From the NCBI GenBank assembly GCA_964017155.1, contig OZ024867.1, forward strand, positions 7,778,413 through 7,842,412: a stretch of DNA of 64,000 nucleotides, given 5' to 3'. The translations under genes and the position numbers were made by a program. Under the pieces are notes generated by a model. The model had not been told where the DNA came from, searched no databases, and saw only the letters and a program-made list of their open reading frames with translations. The DNA is from Oasisia sp. SBJ-2009 (lineage: Eukaryota > Annelida > Polychaeta > Sabellida > Siboglinidae). Shown piece after piece: positions 11,929-22,557 of the stretch (the stretch's first letter is position 1; each line of letters begins with the position of its first letter).

Positions 11929-12578
11929 TTGACAGAGCGTATACAACCTCTAAAAGTTAATATAATCTGATCAATTTGACTTTATCCCAGCAGAGCTATG
12001 GTGATAGCAACTGAGATGCGACCTCTGGCTCATGTATATACCAGTTATATCCTGTTTTGTGACCAGATATGCTTTTAATATGTTGATTTTTACCCATTAA
12101 CTTGACCTTTGACCCATATGGTCAACCTGAAAGATCATGAAATAATATGTATTTGATTGGGAATAATAACAATCGTCGAGAGGGACATAAAAATCCAGTT
12201 TCTAGCTCATTTCGATCGAGAGTTACGGCTTATTGTGTTTCTGCAGTCGACAGTCGTCGTGGATGAGCGGCCATGTCGGATTTATCATCAAATATGGCTT
12301 CAAATCGTAAAATGGATAGGTCAGGCGTGTCGGGAATGTCAATTTTAGGCGGAATTGATACCAAATTTGGCTGTCTAGCCCTTCTAGATCCAAAGTTATA
12401 GATAAAAGCCTGGTCAGCGGCGGCCATTTTGGATTTCACGCTCCAGTGACCTTATGCCACGGATTTTCAAAAAGCACCTCCTGGATTGTTGAAAGGCATG
12501 GTATGTAGAATACAAATCTAAAGAAAAACTGCGTTTACCTCGAAATTGTTACGGGCCTATATGGCAGAGCCAGGACTA
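11929..12578 (-). repeat. Right inverted arm of the long-arm unit
   Basis: Reverse complement of 8131-8788, covering the same landmarks (GACCTTATGCCACGGATTTT, AGCACCTCCTGGATTGTTG, GGGCCTATATGGCAGAGCC). The inner edge is near the shared TGACCTTGACA block. Confidence 0.85.
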
Positions 12579-13099
12579 TATGTTGTACACGCTGCTAATG
12601 ATGAGAATTCGCAAACGTCTGTATAACATTATTTCAAGTATATCAAGTACGTCAAAATATCCTATGGTGTGGGTGATGATCTAGCGAGCTGCCACAATAT
12701 ATATTTAAGAGGACTCTTAATCAGTTGTGTATGCAATGACCACACACACATACACCCACATACACAAACACACACAAACGCACATCGTATGCATGATTTA
12801 CGACAGTTATTAGTGAATGTTATGGACGACGAAATATCAACTTGCAAGTGCCATTTCAAGATCGTGTTACACACCCGTTCATTGTGTGTGTATATGTGTG
12901 GTCTGGTGTAAATAGTAACATCAAGGCTACATTTTACCAGTGGAAATAATACACCTTTCTTTCCATCATAAATCCGTTTAGTTAACAATTCGTTAGAAAC
13001 GACCATGGCATGTACTTATATCGTGTGTTACAACATAAGTAATGTTAGCCAACATTCACAGAAAATCACATAATCCACTGACATGTGTTTCTTAAGAAA
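12579..13099. other. Anonymous DNA with short CA-rich tract
   Basis: Contains an imperfect CA tract at 12,741-12,785. About 70 bp near 13,040-13,095 (AATCCACTGACATGTGTTTC) is repeated at 23,515-23,572. No gene is recognised. Confidence 0.5.
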
Positions 13100-13537
13100 A
13101 ATGATCCCAAACTCAGGAATATTATTTATGAAATGCGTCTAAGAGAATGTTGTTTAACAACACTAGAAACCAGGAGATTGAGAGGGGGTCAGATAGAAGT
13201 ATTAAAAATATTGAACGGATATGAAAATATTGACAGAATTATTGTTTTCTAGGTTAAGAAAGATAGAAGGACTAGAGGACATGGAGTTACGTTAGCAAAG
13301 AGGCAGTGTAGACTATATATTAGAAGATTCTCATTTTTACAAGAACAGCACATTAATGGAACATATTATTAGCTGATTGAGTAGGTGCTAGTAGTGTTAA
13401 TATATTTAAAAATAAAATCGACATATACCTAAGAAGGTCGAGGTAAACATAGATAGGTAGGTTGGATTTTCGTTAAGCCAAAGGACTTCCTAGTCCACCT
13501 GCCACCTAGAATTGATTATCTAGGTGGTAATCTTCTT
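13100..13537 (+). mobile_element. Non-LTR retrotransposon family A, 3' fragment
   Basis: A frame beginning near 13,103 gives …LTTLETRRLRGGQIEV… followed by …KILNGYENID. This is the C-terminal region of a LINE reverse-transcriptase ORF and matches the minus-strand copy at 53,702-53,944. The frame then breaks. The 3' end carries the family signature: TAGGTTGGA, then AAGCCAAAGGACTTCC, then a hairpin CCACCTAGA…TCTAGGTGG. 5'-truncated and inactive. Confidence 0.75.
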
Positions 13538-13539
13538 AA

Positions 13540-13857
13540 TACAACATACAATACACTGGTACCAGTTGAAACATTTAGACGGATACCATTGAACATTTAT
13601 ATACCATTTAATATACTCGTTAAGAATCTACCCAGTGAATATAAGCATGGATCGTGTTCCTTCGTAGACAACTTTGAATATAACTTGGGCGTTTGTACAC
13701 CAGCTTAGCCACAACTGTGCATACGTTTGAATTAAGATATTATCAAACCAAGGTCATTGTATATACTTACTATTGTAGCGATGTTGTGTTGATGCGGTGT
13801 TATTCTTCAGATGTATTACATATCGTCTATAATACCGTAATTACACAAAGGACATGT
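13540..13857. repeat. Dispersed segment S, copy A, left part
   Basis: Matches 23,900-24,240 (CAGTTGAAACATTTAGACG, TATCGTCTATAATACCGTA). It is interrupted at 13,858 by a LINE, and the segment resumes at 14,392-14,475 (CACACATTTGTGTGTTCAT). The unbroken paralogue at 23.9-24.3 kb defines the insertion. Confidence 0.75.
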
Positions 13858-14391
13858 ACTTGCTTAGCAAGGGTGGTGACTAGGTCTCCACGCTTTACTC
13901 CTTCTAAGCCGCTTCTAAAGTCTCTGCATTGGCTGCCTGTCCAATATCGTATAATGTTTAAGATGTGTACCATTACTTACCAGGCACTTTCTTCTAAGCA
14001 GCCATCGTGTTTACATACTTTACTTACTCCTATAAGTAAACCTATTCAACTTCGGTCATCTACTTCTGATTTACTCTTTGTACCAAAGGTCAATACTAAT
14101 ATGGGGACCAGGGCTTTTGCTGTGGGTGCGCCTACTCTATGGAATATGCTTCCTTCTAGCGTGAAATCAGTTGAAAATATTGCTAAATTCCGTCGTCATT
14201 TAAAAACATATCTGTACAATCTGGCCTATCCACCATAGCTCCCTGGCGCATCAATCAACCTGATGACAACTTGATTTGTTTACCGACTATGAGATCGATT
14301 AATCCTTTTTGTTTTGATGCGCCTCTGAGCTTGGTTTCTAAGGATATAGGCGCAATAGAAGTTAACCAATTATTATTATTATTATTATTAC
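13858..14391 (+). mobile_element. Non-LTR retrotransposon family B, 3' end, copy 1
   Basis: Codes for the C-terminus of a LINE reverse-transcriptase protein (13,861-14,238): LLKSLHWLPVQYRIMFK near the start, then QLRSSTSDLLFVPK, then GTRAFAVGAPTLWNMLP, ending FRRHLKTYLYNLAYPP and a stop. A ~150 bp 3' UTR and an (ATT)n tail follow. Motif order is that of CR1/L2-like elements; the clade is not certain. The last ~230 bp are almost identical to 48,793-49,020, so the family was active recently. 5'-truncated, with no nuclease or catalytic RT motifs present. Confidence 0.85.
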
Positions 14392-14475
14392 TATGAATCG
14401 CACATCACACATTTGTGTGTTCATAAAGTATGACGTAGGACACATAGACGGTAATCCTTTGCACATGTATATCAT

Positions 14476-14916
14476 CTGCGTTGCGGGGGTAACCTATTCA
14501 TGGTGTGCAAACGCATACGTGAAATAAAATGTATACGTTGTCTCTAAAATACATAAGTAAAATTTAAAGAAATTATCAGTTATCTCTAAAAATGCATAAG
14601 TAAAAATAAATGTATAAGTTGTCTTTAAAATGCATAAGTATAAAAAAATACATAAAACGTCCAACAATAATAACAGTTTGTTATAATAATGAATTAAAAA
14701 TAAATATTTAATAAAATAAAAATAAATATATGAATAAATTAGTACATTGTCCTAATAAATTAGTTGTTGTGTCGCGACTGTCATTCAATTATGTTTGGGC
14801 GGGCATGTAACTGGTTGAAATAAGATTCGTTTTCGAATAGTCATAGATATAGAGTCAACACTTAACAAATGCTTTATAAAATGTATCTAATTCAGCACTA
14901 ACTATTACGTGACGAA
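14476..14916. other. Anonymous AT-rich DNA
   Basis: Very AT-rich, with repeated CATAAGTAAAATAAAT-like units at 14,525-14,760. These resemble 53,290-53,465, which is the 3' UTR of a family A LINE, so part may be an old LINE 3' UTR. Confidence 0.45.
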
Positions 14917-15463
14917 GGATAATAATAATAATAATAAGAACATTTATAAAGTGCCATACATCTAGTAATATCCCTTTGGAGGCGCTGTACATGAGTATAA
15001 TATACATGTGTTGTAGAATTATAATATTACGTTTGCTAAGGTAAATAAAATACCTAAAATATGTATAAAAATTAATAGTAATAAATAATAAAATTAATAA
15101 GTTAGCTAAAGATAATTATTAAAATAAATGGTATATTGGTAATCAAATAATGAGTATGAGATTTTGTAAAATTAATGTAAAACATGTAAAAGATAATAAA
15201 TAGATAAAAATAAAATACAAGTTAAATAAACTGACAAGTGTCTATACTTCATACACAGCCCGGAATAGGTGGGTTTTCAATAGTCTTTTAAACGTCACGA
15301 GGCAACAAGTTTTCTTCATCTCGGCAGGGAGAGAGTTCCACAGTCGTTGACCAGCGGTTACCATATTGTTACGCAGCCAGTTCCGTTGTGGTATTTTGCT
15401 TATCCCTAACCTGCTACTCCATACTTGCCTTGACAGATACAGCTTGTTGAGTTTAGATATACT
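14917..15463 (-). mobile_element. Non-LTR retrotransposon family C, 3' end
   Basis: Minus-strand frame 15,463-15,242 reads …LGISKIPQRNWLRNN…, TAGQRLWNSLPAEMKK and FKRLLKTHLFRAVYEV before a stop. The WNSLP…FK..LKTHLF pattern marks LINE reverse-transcriptase C-termini. The AT-rich 3' UTR runs to GGCGC…TTATAAATGTT and an (ATT)n tail at 14,936-14,917. The coding end is intact, but everything upstream is truncated. Confidence 0.8.
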
Positions 15464-16005
15464 CGCATCAACCTAGTCGACTTAACACTCACACTGCATG
15501 CTACATTGCAATAGGCGAGCCTAAATGTACACAAATATCTATCTATTCGACGGGCGTAGCTCTCGTCTTACGTTAACAGGTTTTAGCGTTTGTATAACTA
15601 GCCTAAATTACAGATAAGACGATTATTGTTTAGCAGCGTCATCATATAGTTTTCGCAATGGCTATGACCGAAACTATGTTTTATCATTTTCACATAATCA
15701 AAGTAAATACAATTGTATGACGAAAATAATAACATTTATTACGTGTCTATGGTTGTGGGTGTATGTATATGAATATGAATATGTATGCATGCTTGTATAT
15801 GCGTGTATGGGTGCACGCATGCGTTTGTGCAAGCATGTGTACATGTATATATATATGTATGTATATATGCATGTACGTATACATGTATGTATATACTATG
15901 TGATAATGTAAGTTTTTCGTCATAGATGACTTGCACCTCGGGCTCCAATTACATACGGTTCAAATTGCTACCAGACAAGTAGAATGTAAAACCGACGTAT
16001 GTCAA
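15464..16005. other. Anonymous DNA with TG/TA-rich low complexity
   Basis: 15,755-15,900 is TA/TG/CA-rich low-complexity sequence (TATGTATGTATA-type) and creates Tyr/Val-rich frames. Nothing else was recognised. Confidence 0.5.
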
Positions 16006-16389
<384 letters not shown>

Positions 16390-16761
16390 TACTACTTCTA
16401 ATATTACTAAAAATATCTGATTAACCTCACAGACCAATAAGTCACATCCGAGACTTTTTCCTCAATGACATCCGGGTCCTCCTGCTTGCTGACATCCCCG
16501 CCATCCAGAGCACACCGCTCTGCTGTTACCAGCTTCGGTCCAATATCATGTTTGACTTGATCGTTATATTTTATTCGTCGTCTTCCTTTTTACATGATCC
16601 ACGGAAGTCTTTGTTGATCCTACTCTAATTAAGCAATACTAGTACCACTACTAAATATATGGTTTACCTAGATTACAATAGTATAAATGTATGTGATTGG
16701 ATTCCAGCACGGGGCGGTAGTATCATTGATCAGGTTTGCGGTCAATGGTTCTTCCGGAGAT
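16390..16761. other. Anonymous DNA
   Basis: No recognised gene, repeat end or RNA. A short decayed extension of the array (TAATACTACTTCTAATATT) lies at the left edge. Confidence 0.45.
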
Positions 16762-17196
16762 GGTCTATGTACACAGTGTCTTGTTGACGAGTCGTTGACA
16801 CTCACATATTCCGAGTGAAGTAACCTGAAGCACCACAATTCCTGGTAAAACAAATATAGGAAGATGATATAAAGTAAACATTTTACAGACCAGCCATATC
16901 ATGTTACTTTGTACATATCCGGCGATTAGCAGTCCATAAGGTATATAACTAGAAGTAATTGCGAATGTGTTCACTCACAGCATCTGGAATGTGAAGAATC
17001 TGGTTGAAGAGAAGCAACATGTAAGTACACGTTAAGAAGCTACCGATGGTTAAATATACCTATCGAGTGGACATGATCGAATCTGATGGTACTGTTCCGT
17101 GTGAATAGCGTACATGAGGCACAATTGCTAACTGCCGTCAGATGATATGAAACAACTGAAAGTCTGTTTTTGCAAAACAAGATGGAAAACAGGAAC
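16762..17196 (+). repeat. Dispersed repeat R1, copy B
   Basis: Same family and orientation as 5255-5703. It ends about 130 bp before the start codon of the galaxin-like gene. Confidence 0.75.
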
Positions 17197-17326
17197 ACAA
17201 TATCAAAAGCAGCACATGTATGACGAGAACCCGGTTCTCTTTGTTGAGAGTCTGGCGTCACTGCGCCAAAGCGCCACTACTTGAACAAGTGCTGCTATCA
17301 GGTGTAGCAGTAGGACTTTATCGTGG

Positions 17327-18761
17327 ATGTTCGGTTGTAGGAATGCGAAACTCGTCTTAGTGGTGTTAATCGTGGCATTGGTGGCACAGACGTTTGCCTC
17401 AAAGATGTCCTGGAAGCTGCCAATGCCGGGACAGGTGTCGAAGAACTACGTTTTCAGGCCACCAGGTAAGTTACATTTATGGGTCATTCTCTCCCATCTA
17501 TATGTATTCTTAGAACAATTTCAAATTGGAACGCTCGAAGTTGGCAAAAGCAACAGGTATTATCTTATATGGCGCTTACTCCAGTCTTTCGCATTGTTTT
17601 AAGATATCTAGATTATTCCCTGGCAGACCTGTTCAATCAAATATTTCCTTCGCTTGTTCTATCTCTATCGTCCGTCCGTCCGTCCGTCCGTCCGTCCGTC
17701 CGTCCGTCCGTCCGTCCGTCCGTCCGTCCGTCCGTCCGTCCGTCCGTCCGTCCGTCCGTCCGTCCGTCCGTCCGTCCGTCCGTCCGTCCGTCCGTCCGTC
17801 CGTCCGTCCGTCCGTCCGTCCGTCCGTCCGTCCGTTTGTTCGGTCACGCATTCATTCATTCATTCATTCATTCACTCACTCATTCATTCATTCATTCACT
17901 CATTCATTCATTCATTCATTCGCCAATTCGTTCATTCATTCATTCATTCATTCGCCAATTCGTTCATTCATGCATTCATTCATTCGTTAGTTTGTTCATT
18001 CATTAATTAATTCATTCATTCATTCGTTAATTATTACATTCATTCATTCGTCAATTCGTCCATTCATTCATTAATTCGTTAATTTACATATATGCATACA
18101 CACATATATATATACATACATACACACACACACATATATATACACACATACATAGATACATACATACATACACACACATATACATACATACACACAAACA
18201 AACATACATGCATACACACATACACACACATAAATACATACATACATACATACACATATACACACAAACAAACATACATGCATACACACATACACACACA
18301 TACATAAATACATACATACATACACATACATATATACACACAAACAAACATACATGCATACACACATACACACACATACATAAATACATACATACATACA
18401 CATACATATATACACACAAACAAACATACATGCATACATAAATACATACATACATACACATACATATATACACACAAACAAACATACATGCATACACACA
18501 TACATACATACATACATACATACATACATACATACATACATACATACATACATACAAATACATATATGTTGTCTACGTTGTGTTCTTCTAGTGTGCGGTG
18601 GTCGCACCTTCAACTTCATGCGCTTCACCTGCTGTAACAATCGCCTGCATCGTAAACAGTTCTACCAGACATGTTGTGGCAACAAGATGGTGTACAGCAG
18701 AGACCTCAAGTGTTGCCACGGCAAGATGATTTACTTCGCCCATCGTTGCACGAGGTCCTAG
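17327..18761 (+). CDS. Small secreted galaxin-like cysteine-rich protein (2 exons)
   Basis: Exon 1 is 17,327-17,465 and exon 2 is 18,592-18,761. The intron has a consensus CAG/GTAAGT donor and a TTCTTCTAG acceptor and splits a codon in phase 1. The predicted protein is 102 aa. It begins MFGCRNAKLVLVVLIVALVA, a clear signal peptide with cleavage likely after TFAS. A short basic linker follows, then one cysteine module with spacing C-X11-CC-X12-CC-X11-CC-X10-C, eight cysteines in all. Paired cysteines at ~12-residue intervals are the hallmark of galaxin repeats (coral and mollusc skeletal-matrix or secreted proteins). Here there is a single repeat unit rather than a long array. The frame is intact and codons are GC-richer than the flanks. 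A role in extracellular matrix or mucus is inferred; a defence peptide is an alternative. An ATTAAA signal lies 90 bp after the stop. Confidence 0.75.
17669..17836. repeat. (GTCC)n tetranucleotide array in the galaxin-like intron
   Basis: About 41 perfect TCCG units. They read as Arg-Pro-Ser-Val repeats in every plus frame, an artefact of the tetramer. Confidence 0.97.
17849..18083. repeat. (ATTC)n array with CGCCAATTCGTT interruptions
   Basis: Directly follows the GTCC array in the same intron. CATT units are broken by recurrent TTCGCCAATTCG and TTCGTTAATT blocks, a sign of higher-order duplication. Confidence 0.95.
18084..18556. repeat. CATA-rich minisatellite with ~74 bp higher-order unit
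   Basis: Within CATA/CACA low complexity, the block ACAAACAAACATACATGCAT recurs five times at spacings of about 72-76 bp (about 18,193, 18,265, 18,341, 18,417 and 18,475). A pure CATA run follows. It ends 35 bp before the exon 2 acceptor. Confidence 0.9.
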
Positions 18762-18850
18762 ACTCAACGGCTGGCGTATGTCACTTCATAATTACCACGG
18801 CCAGTGTTGATCCACACATGTTGACGAGTTAAAAATGCAAGCGAGTGACG

Positions 18851-18856
18851 ATTAAA
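18851..18856 (+). promoter_or_regulatory. Poly(A) signal ATTAAA
   Basis: The common variant hexamer lies 90 bp downstream of the galaxin-like stop codon at 18,761 and is followed by a GT-rich stretch (TAGTGTTTGTTTTTT), as expected for a cleavage site. Confidence 0.6.
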
Positions 18857-19063
18857 GAAATCGACTAGTGTTTGTTTTTTCAACTGACCGTGTTCATTCT
18901 CATTTTATTGGTATAGTCAGTGCAGACATGCCACATGATACGGATTACCCGTATCCGATACGGATTTTGGCGGTTTTTAAAGTGATACGGCCATATTCCA
19001 TTTTGATACGGATTTTAGCAAAATTTATGGAGACATTATTTTTAACCACATTATGTCCTTGTA

Positions 19064-19087
19064 GGGGAGAGTTACTGGTATAGTACC
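19064..19087 (+). repeat. Left terminal inverted repeat of the pogo-type element
   Basis: Reads GGGGAGAGTTAC, then T-GGTA, TA, GTACC. Pairs with 22,558-22,581 with three mismatches and is preceded by a TA. Confidence 0.85.
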
Positions 19088-19435
19088 CCTTGAGCAAAAC
19101 CAACTGTGCATCACACGTATGACATCCCAGAGCACTAATATTTGCACGTAGAATATTGCCAGTATAGTTCTACCATATAGTATGTTTAATATTAGCAGAT
19201 GGTACACACAACAGCTATCACACAATGTTTTTATTTTCATTCGAAAAGTACGAATCAAGAGACAGGGTCTTTAATTAGTACCACCAGATCACTGGATTCG
19301 TACCTCTGGTACTATAACAATACCTCATAGGTACGAAAGGCATGCCCTGCTTTACTCAAATATAACATATAAAAACAATACCGTTTCAGTTCAAAATCCA
19401 CAGCACGTAATATGACAAAAACTACGGTCAAATGT

Positions 19436-22400
19436 CTATTCATCGCAATCATCACAATGATGGCAAATGTAAGTGAAACCATCACTTGGTGTGCACTTTT
19501 CGTGTGCCCATTGCTGACAAACAACACAAGCAATCCACTTTTCCCTGCTTTTGCTGGTTGTAAACCGTTCACAACAAACAATGCAAAATGGATCATCATC
19601 CTCGCTACTGCTGGAGTCATTTCTACGACACTTCTTGACTTTTTTCCCTCGGCAGTTGGCGGTAGGCTTGCGAACCTTACAGCTCTTTTGTGGCTGAGAG
19701 TTTGCCTTCCCAGTTCTGTCACTGGTTTTATTGTTTTTCTTCCTTTTCTGTTCTAGTCCATCTTTATATGGACTACTTGTCAGGACGTGTGTTTTTGATG
19801 AGGCAGGGGTTTTGCGTTTGGTAACTGTTAGTTTGGGAATTGGAGAAATGGCACTTATTCTAACGGGCACCATAGCTTCATAATGGCCGGCATCAGCATG
19901 GGGTGTGTACTTGACGACCAGCGGGCCCTTGGCGCACTGCGCAGAATTATTGTACTTAGAAACATGGTCATTGCCGTCAATCATGACATGCACGGGTCGG
20001 TTCAATACAGCTGCTGTGGACTGAATTTCTAGCTCTCCAACCATGGTCTGACATGTGAAGGATACGCTCAGCAACAGTTTGGAAACGGAGATGTTCAGGC
20101 ATATCGGCACTCAGTTCCGCAGCACACGGCTCCATATGTAGATTTTGACACATGTGTAAAATAGCCATACTTCTTAAGTTGTCAGCACGAGCAGTTTCTT
20201 GAATAGTTTTCAATTCGTCCAGTATTTCTCCTGTTACCGGGTTTCGTTCACTTGCCTGCAAGTCTGGGTTCAAAGCAATAACGATCGCACGGAAGAAACA
20301 ACGTCCATCACCCTTTGTGGGTACTGCACATAAACCACTGCTGCAGGTAGCAGTAGCTGAGTCAGTTGAAGGTGTAGCTGGATCACACACTGAAGGTCTG
20401 CAAGGTGTAGACTCACTGCTTCTACTGGAAGCTGGAGCTGCAGGGCGTGCTGGTGGTGACTCGGTAGGCCTAGGTCTTAATTCACCTGGCTCTGTAGGAG
20501 TCGTGATTGGGACATCACAACTGATTGGTGCAGTAGCCGGGCTTGTTCACCTGGTTTCGGGATCTTGTCCTGATGCGAGAGCAGTTGAAGTTGCACTAGC
20601 ATATCGCACAGGATTTGCTGGCCTGGCCTCACCCCGGGTTCCAATATCTGTATCTGCAGAATTAGTCGGCCTTTCACTATCTGGACAGGCACTGTTCACA
20701 ACTGCCTCCATGCGACTGAATTCTTCGTCGAATACGTGACGATTTGGAGGCCATAGGCCAGTTTTTCTGAAGCCGTTCACAGCTGTTTCCATCGTTGCGG
20801 CCTTGACAAACGATCTACCTACCAAACTACTCACCAGATGAACACCCACAGGTTTGCCCTGGCTACATCGAAGATAGTGCTCAATCTCAATGTTATACCA
20901 ACTCTTCAGCGATTTAAAAAATGTCACATCCATCGGCTGAAGCCGGTGTGTGGTGTGTGCTGGGAATGAAAGCATCACGACATTATTTTGCCTGGCCAGT
21001 TTGATTGCTTCCAGATTCTTGCTGTGACATGTATGTCCATCCAAGAGGAGCAAGTGTTTGCTGTGTGGGCTTGACTTCACAACTGACGAAGTGATGCAAC
21101 CATTGCAAGAACACATCGGTATCTATCCACCCAGACTCTGTGCATGCAACCACAGTTCCGTTCGGTGCATCAATCTTTAAACTGTCAGCTAGACGTTTTC
21201 GCTTGAAGATGAGCATTGGCGGTATGAAATGCCCCGTTGCTGAATGACAGTACACGCCAGTTGTGTTGGTTCCGCGTTCAGCGCTGGTTGCTGCCCCTAC
21301 TTGTCGCTTTCCTTTTGTAGAAATCACTTTGGACGGTGTTTGTACTGTCGAATGGCCTGTTTCATCCATATTGTATATTTTGTCTGCAGTGAAACCATGT
21401 TCTTCGATGAGCTGGTAATATTTATCAAGGAACTCCCCAACATCTTTCTTGTTGAACCCTTTCACTCTTCCAAAGGAAGTCGGTTCTGGAGAGCGAAGTG
21501 ACAGTTCAGGGTGCCTACTCATAAAATTGTAGTACCAGGTTTTGTTTGCTGCTTGCTTGGCTTCCCTAAATTTATTGATGCCATGAGCACAAGCCACTTG
21601 GTAGGCTAGCTTTCTAAGGTATGTGATTGTTATTCCAAAAAAGGATTCGTCCAGTTCCTTTATTTAGCGAACAAGCTCCTCTTCCACTTCATTTGGCAAA
21701 ATGCAAGGGCCGCCTCGTAGTTTCTTGTCATCTGTTGCATATTTGTTCAGGCCGAGACGATGGCGATGAATTGTTGGTTTAGGTATGCCAAACTGCCTTG
21801 ATGCAGCATTAACTCCCGTGCCGCCATCAATGGCTGCTAGACACTTCCGCATGTCATCTGGGGTCCACACAGATGGAGCAGGTTTCTTCCTGAAACACCA
21901 TCAATATAATAAATCAGTTTCATCAGGTTTAGATAATGATGATGGTCATGACTTGATGACGCGCCGGTGTCTACAGTATGGCCTATGCTCATGACGTGTA
22001 ACCAGACACAGGCACAGACATACGCACGCACGCACACACGCACACACACACATGCACGCACACACGCACGCACGCACACACACATACACACACATAAACA
22101 CACACACACACACACACTCACACACACACACGCACATGTCATATATATCGTACCACAGGTTATCTGAATCGTACCACCGGTACCATACAGAAGAACAAGA
22201 GTGGTACGATATGCGTAACTCTCTAGTAATAAATTAAACGAAGCCATGCCTGGGAAGGCAAAGATAATTGTTCTAAACTTTGCTGGATGGCAGGTCAGTA
22301 TTCGACAATACTGACAATATAGGATTGCTTCTAGTCTTTGCGTATTTAACTACAGTGTCACGCTAAACAACATCATGGAAATTAACATCAACAAGTGTTA

Positions 22401-22447
22401 AAATTGATTTCTTCTCACCTTGCCGCTGCTTTTTGTTGAGTCGCCAT
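19436..22447 (-). pseudogene. DDE_1 transposase fused to OTU cysteine protease and PHD finger
   Basis: Exon 1 is 22,447-22,419 (MATQQKAAA-), with a GTGAGAAG donor. Exon 2 starts at 21,889 after TGTTTCAG, and the phase is kept. Domain order: CENP-B/psq-like helix-turn-helix (WTPDDMRKCL…GIPKPTIHRH, ~21,870-21,720); DDE catalytic core with YNMDETG at ~21,366, LLLLDGH at ~21,041 and HRLQPMD at ~20,930 (D-D-36-D); a Ser/Pro/Thr-rich linker; an OTU protease with GDGRCFFRA (catalytic Cys ~20,300) and AGHYEAMVP (His ~19,885); a basic linker; and a C4HC3 PHD finger at ~19,585-19,445 (CIVC…CVVC…H..C…CHHC). About 827 codons. Breaks: in-frame TAA at 21,664-21,666, frameshift near 21,070-21,090, TGA near 20,548, frameshift near 20,040. 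After the first frameshift the DDE core, linker and OTU start share one frame, supporting a genuine fusion. PHD-like tails are known in some pogo elements; the OTU domain is unusual. Confidence 0.8.
22016..22135. repeat. (CA)n/(CGCA)n tract in the transposase intron
   Basis: Imperfect CA/CGCA tract inside the 21,890-22,418 intron. The long minus frame across it (21,837-22,247) is Cys-Val-rich artefact. Confidence 0.9.
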
Positions 22448-22557
22448 TTTTCTTTCAGCGAGTTACTTCCCTTGGACTGCGCTTGCGCGCTATGCAGTAA
22501 TTGGGCACCTACCATCACCCGTTTTCTAGGAAAACAGGTGGTACGATTCCCATAACC

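Larger units (their letters stand above)
8131..12578 (+). mobile_element. Long-inverted-arm unit carrying a PIN/CXC-type pseudogene
   Basis: Two ~650 bp arms (8131-8788 and 11,929-12,578) are inverted copies of each other at roughly 90% identity by eye. They bracket 3.1 kb of interior. The outer ends read TAGTCC.GGCTCTGCCATAT in both directions. A short TAT-like flank is seen on both sides, but no certain target duplication can be called. The interior holds one decayed plus-strand gene (9086-11,681). The layout resembles a fold-back or long-TIR transposon with a protein-coding cargo. The alternative is two independent inverted copies of a MITE that happen to flank a pseudogene. Confidence 0.65.

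Noticed and set aside
18084..18556. CRISPR-like regular repeats at ~74 bp spacing
   Set aside because: Repeat and spacer are both CATA low complexity in a eukaryotic intron; a minisatellite, not a CRISPR array.
17479..18640. Arg-Pro-Ser-Val, Ser-Phe-Ile-His and Tyr-Val-Cys-Met repeat frames
   Set aside because: Frames through tetranucleotide arrays in the galaxin-like intron; not proteins.
19312..19722. Minus ORF overlapping the PHD finger in another frame
   Set aside because: Shadow of the PHD-coding frame.
20317..20739. 140-codon plus-strand ORF over the OTU linker
   Set aside because: Antisense shadow of the transposase-OTU frame on the minus strand.
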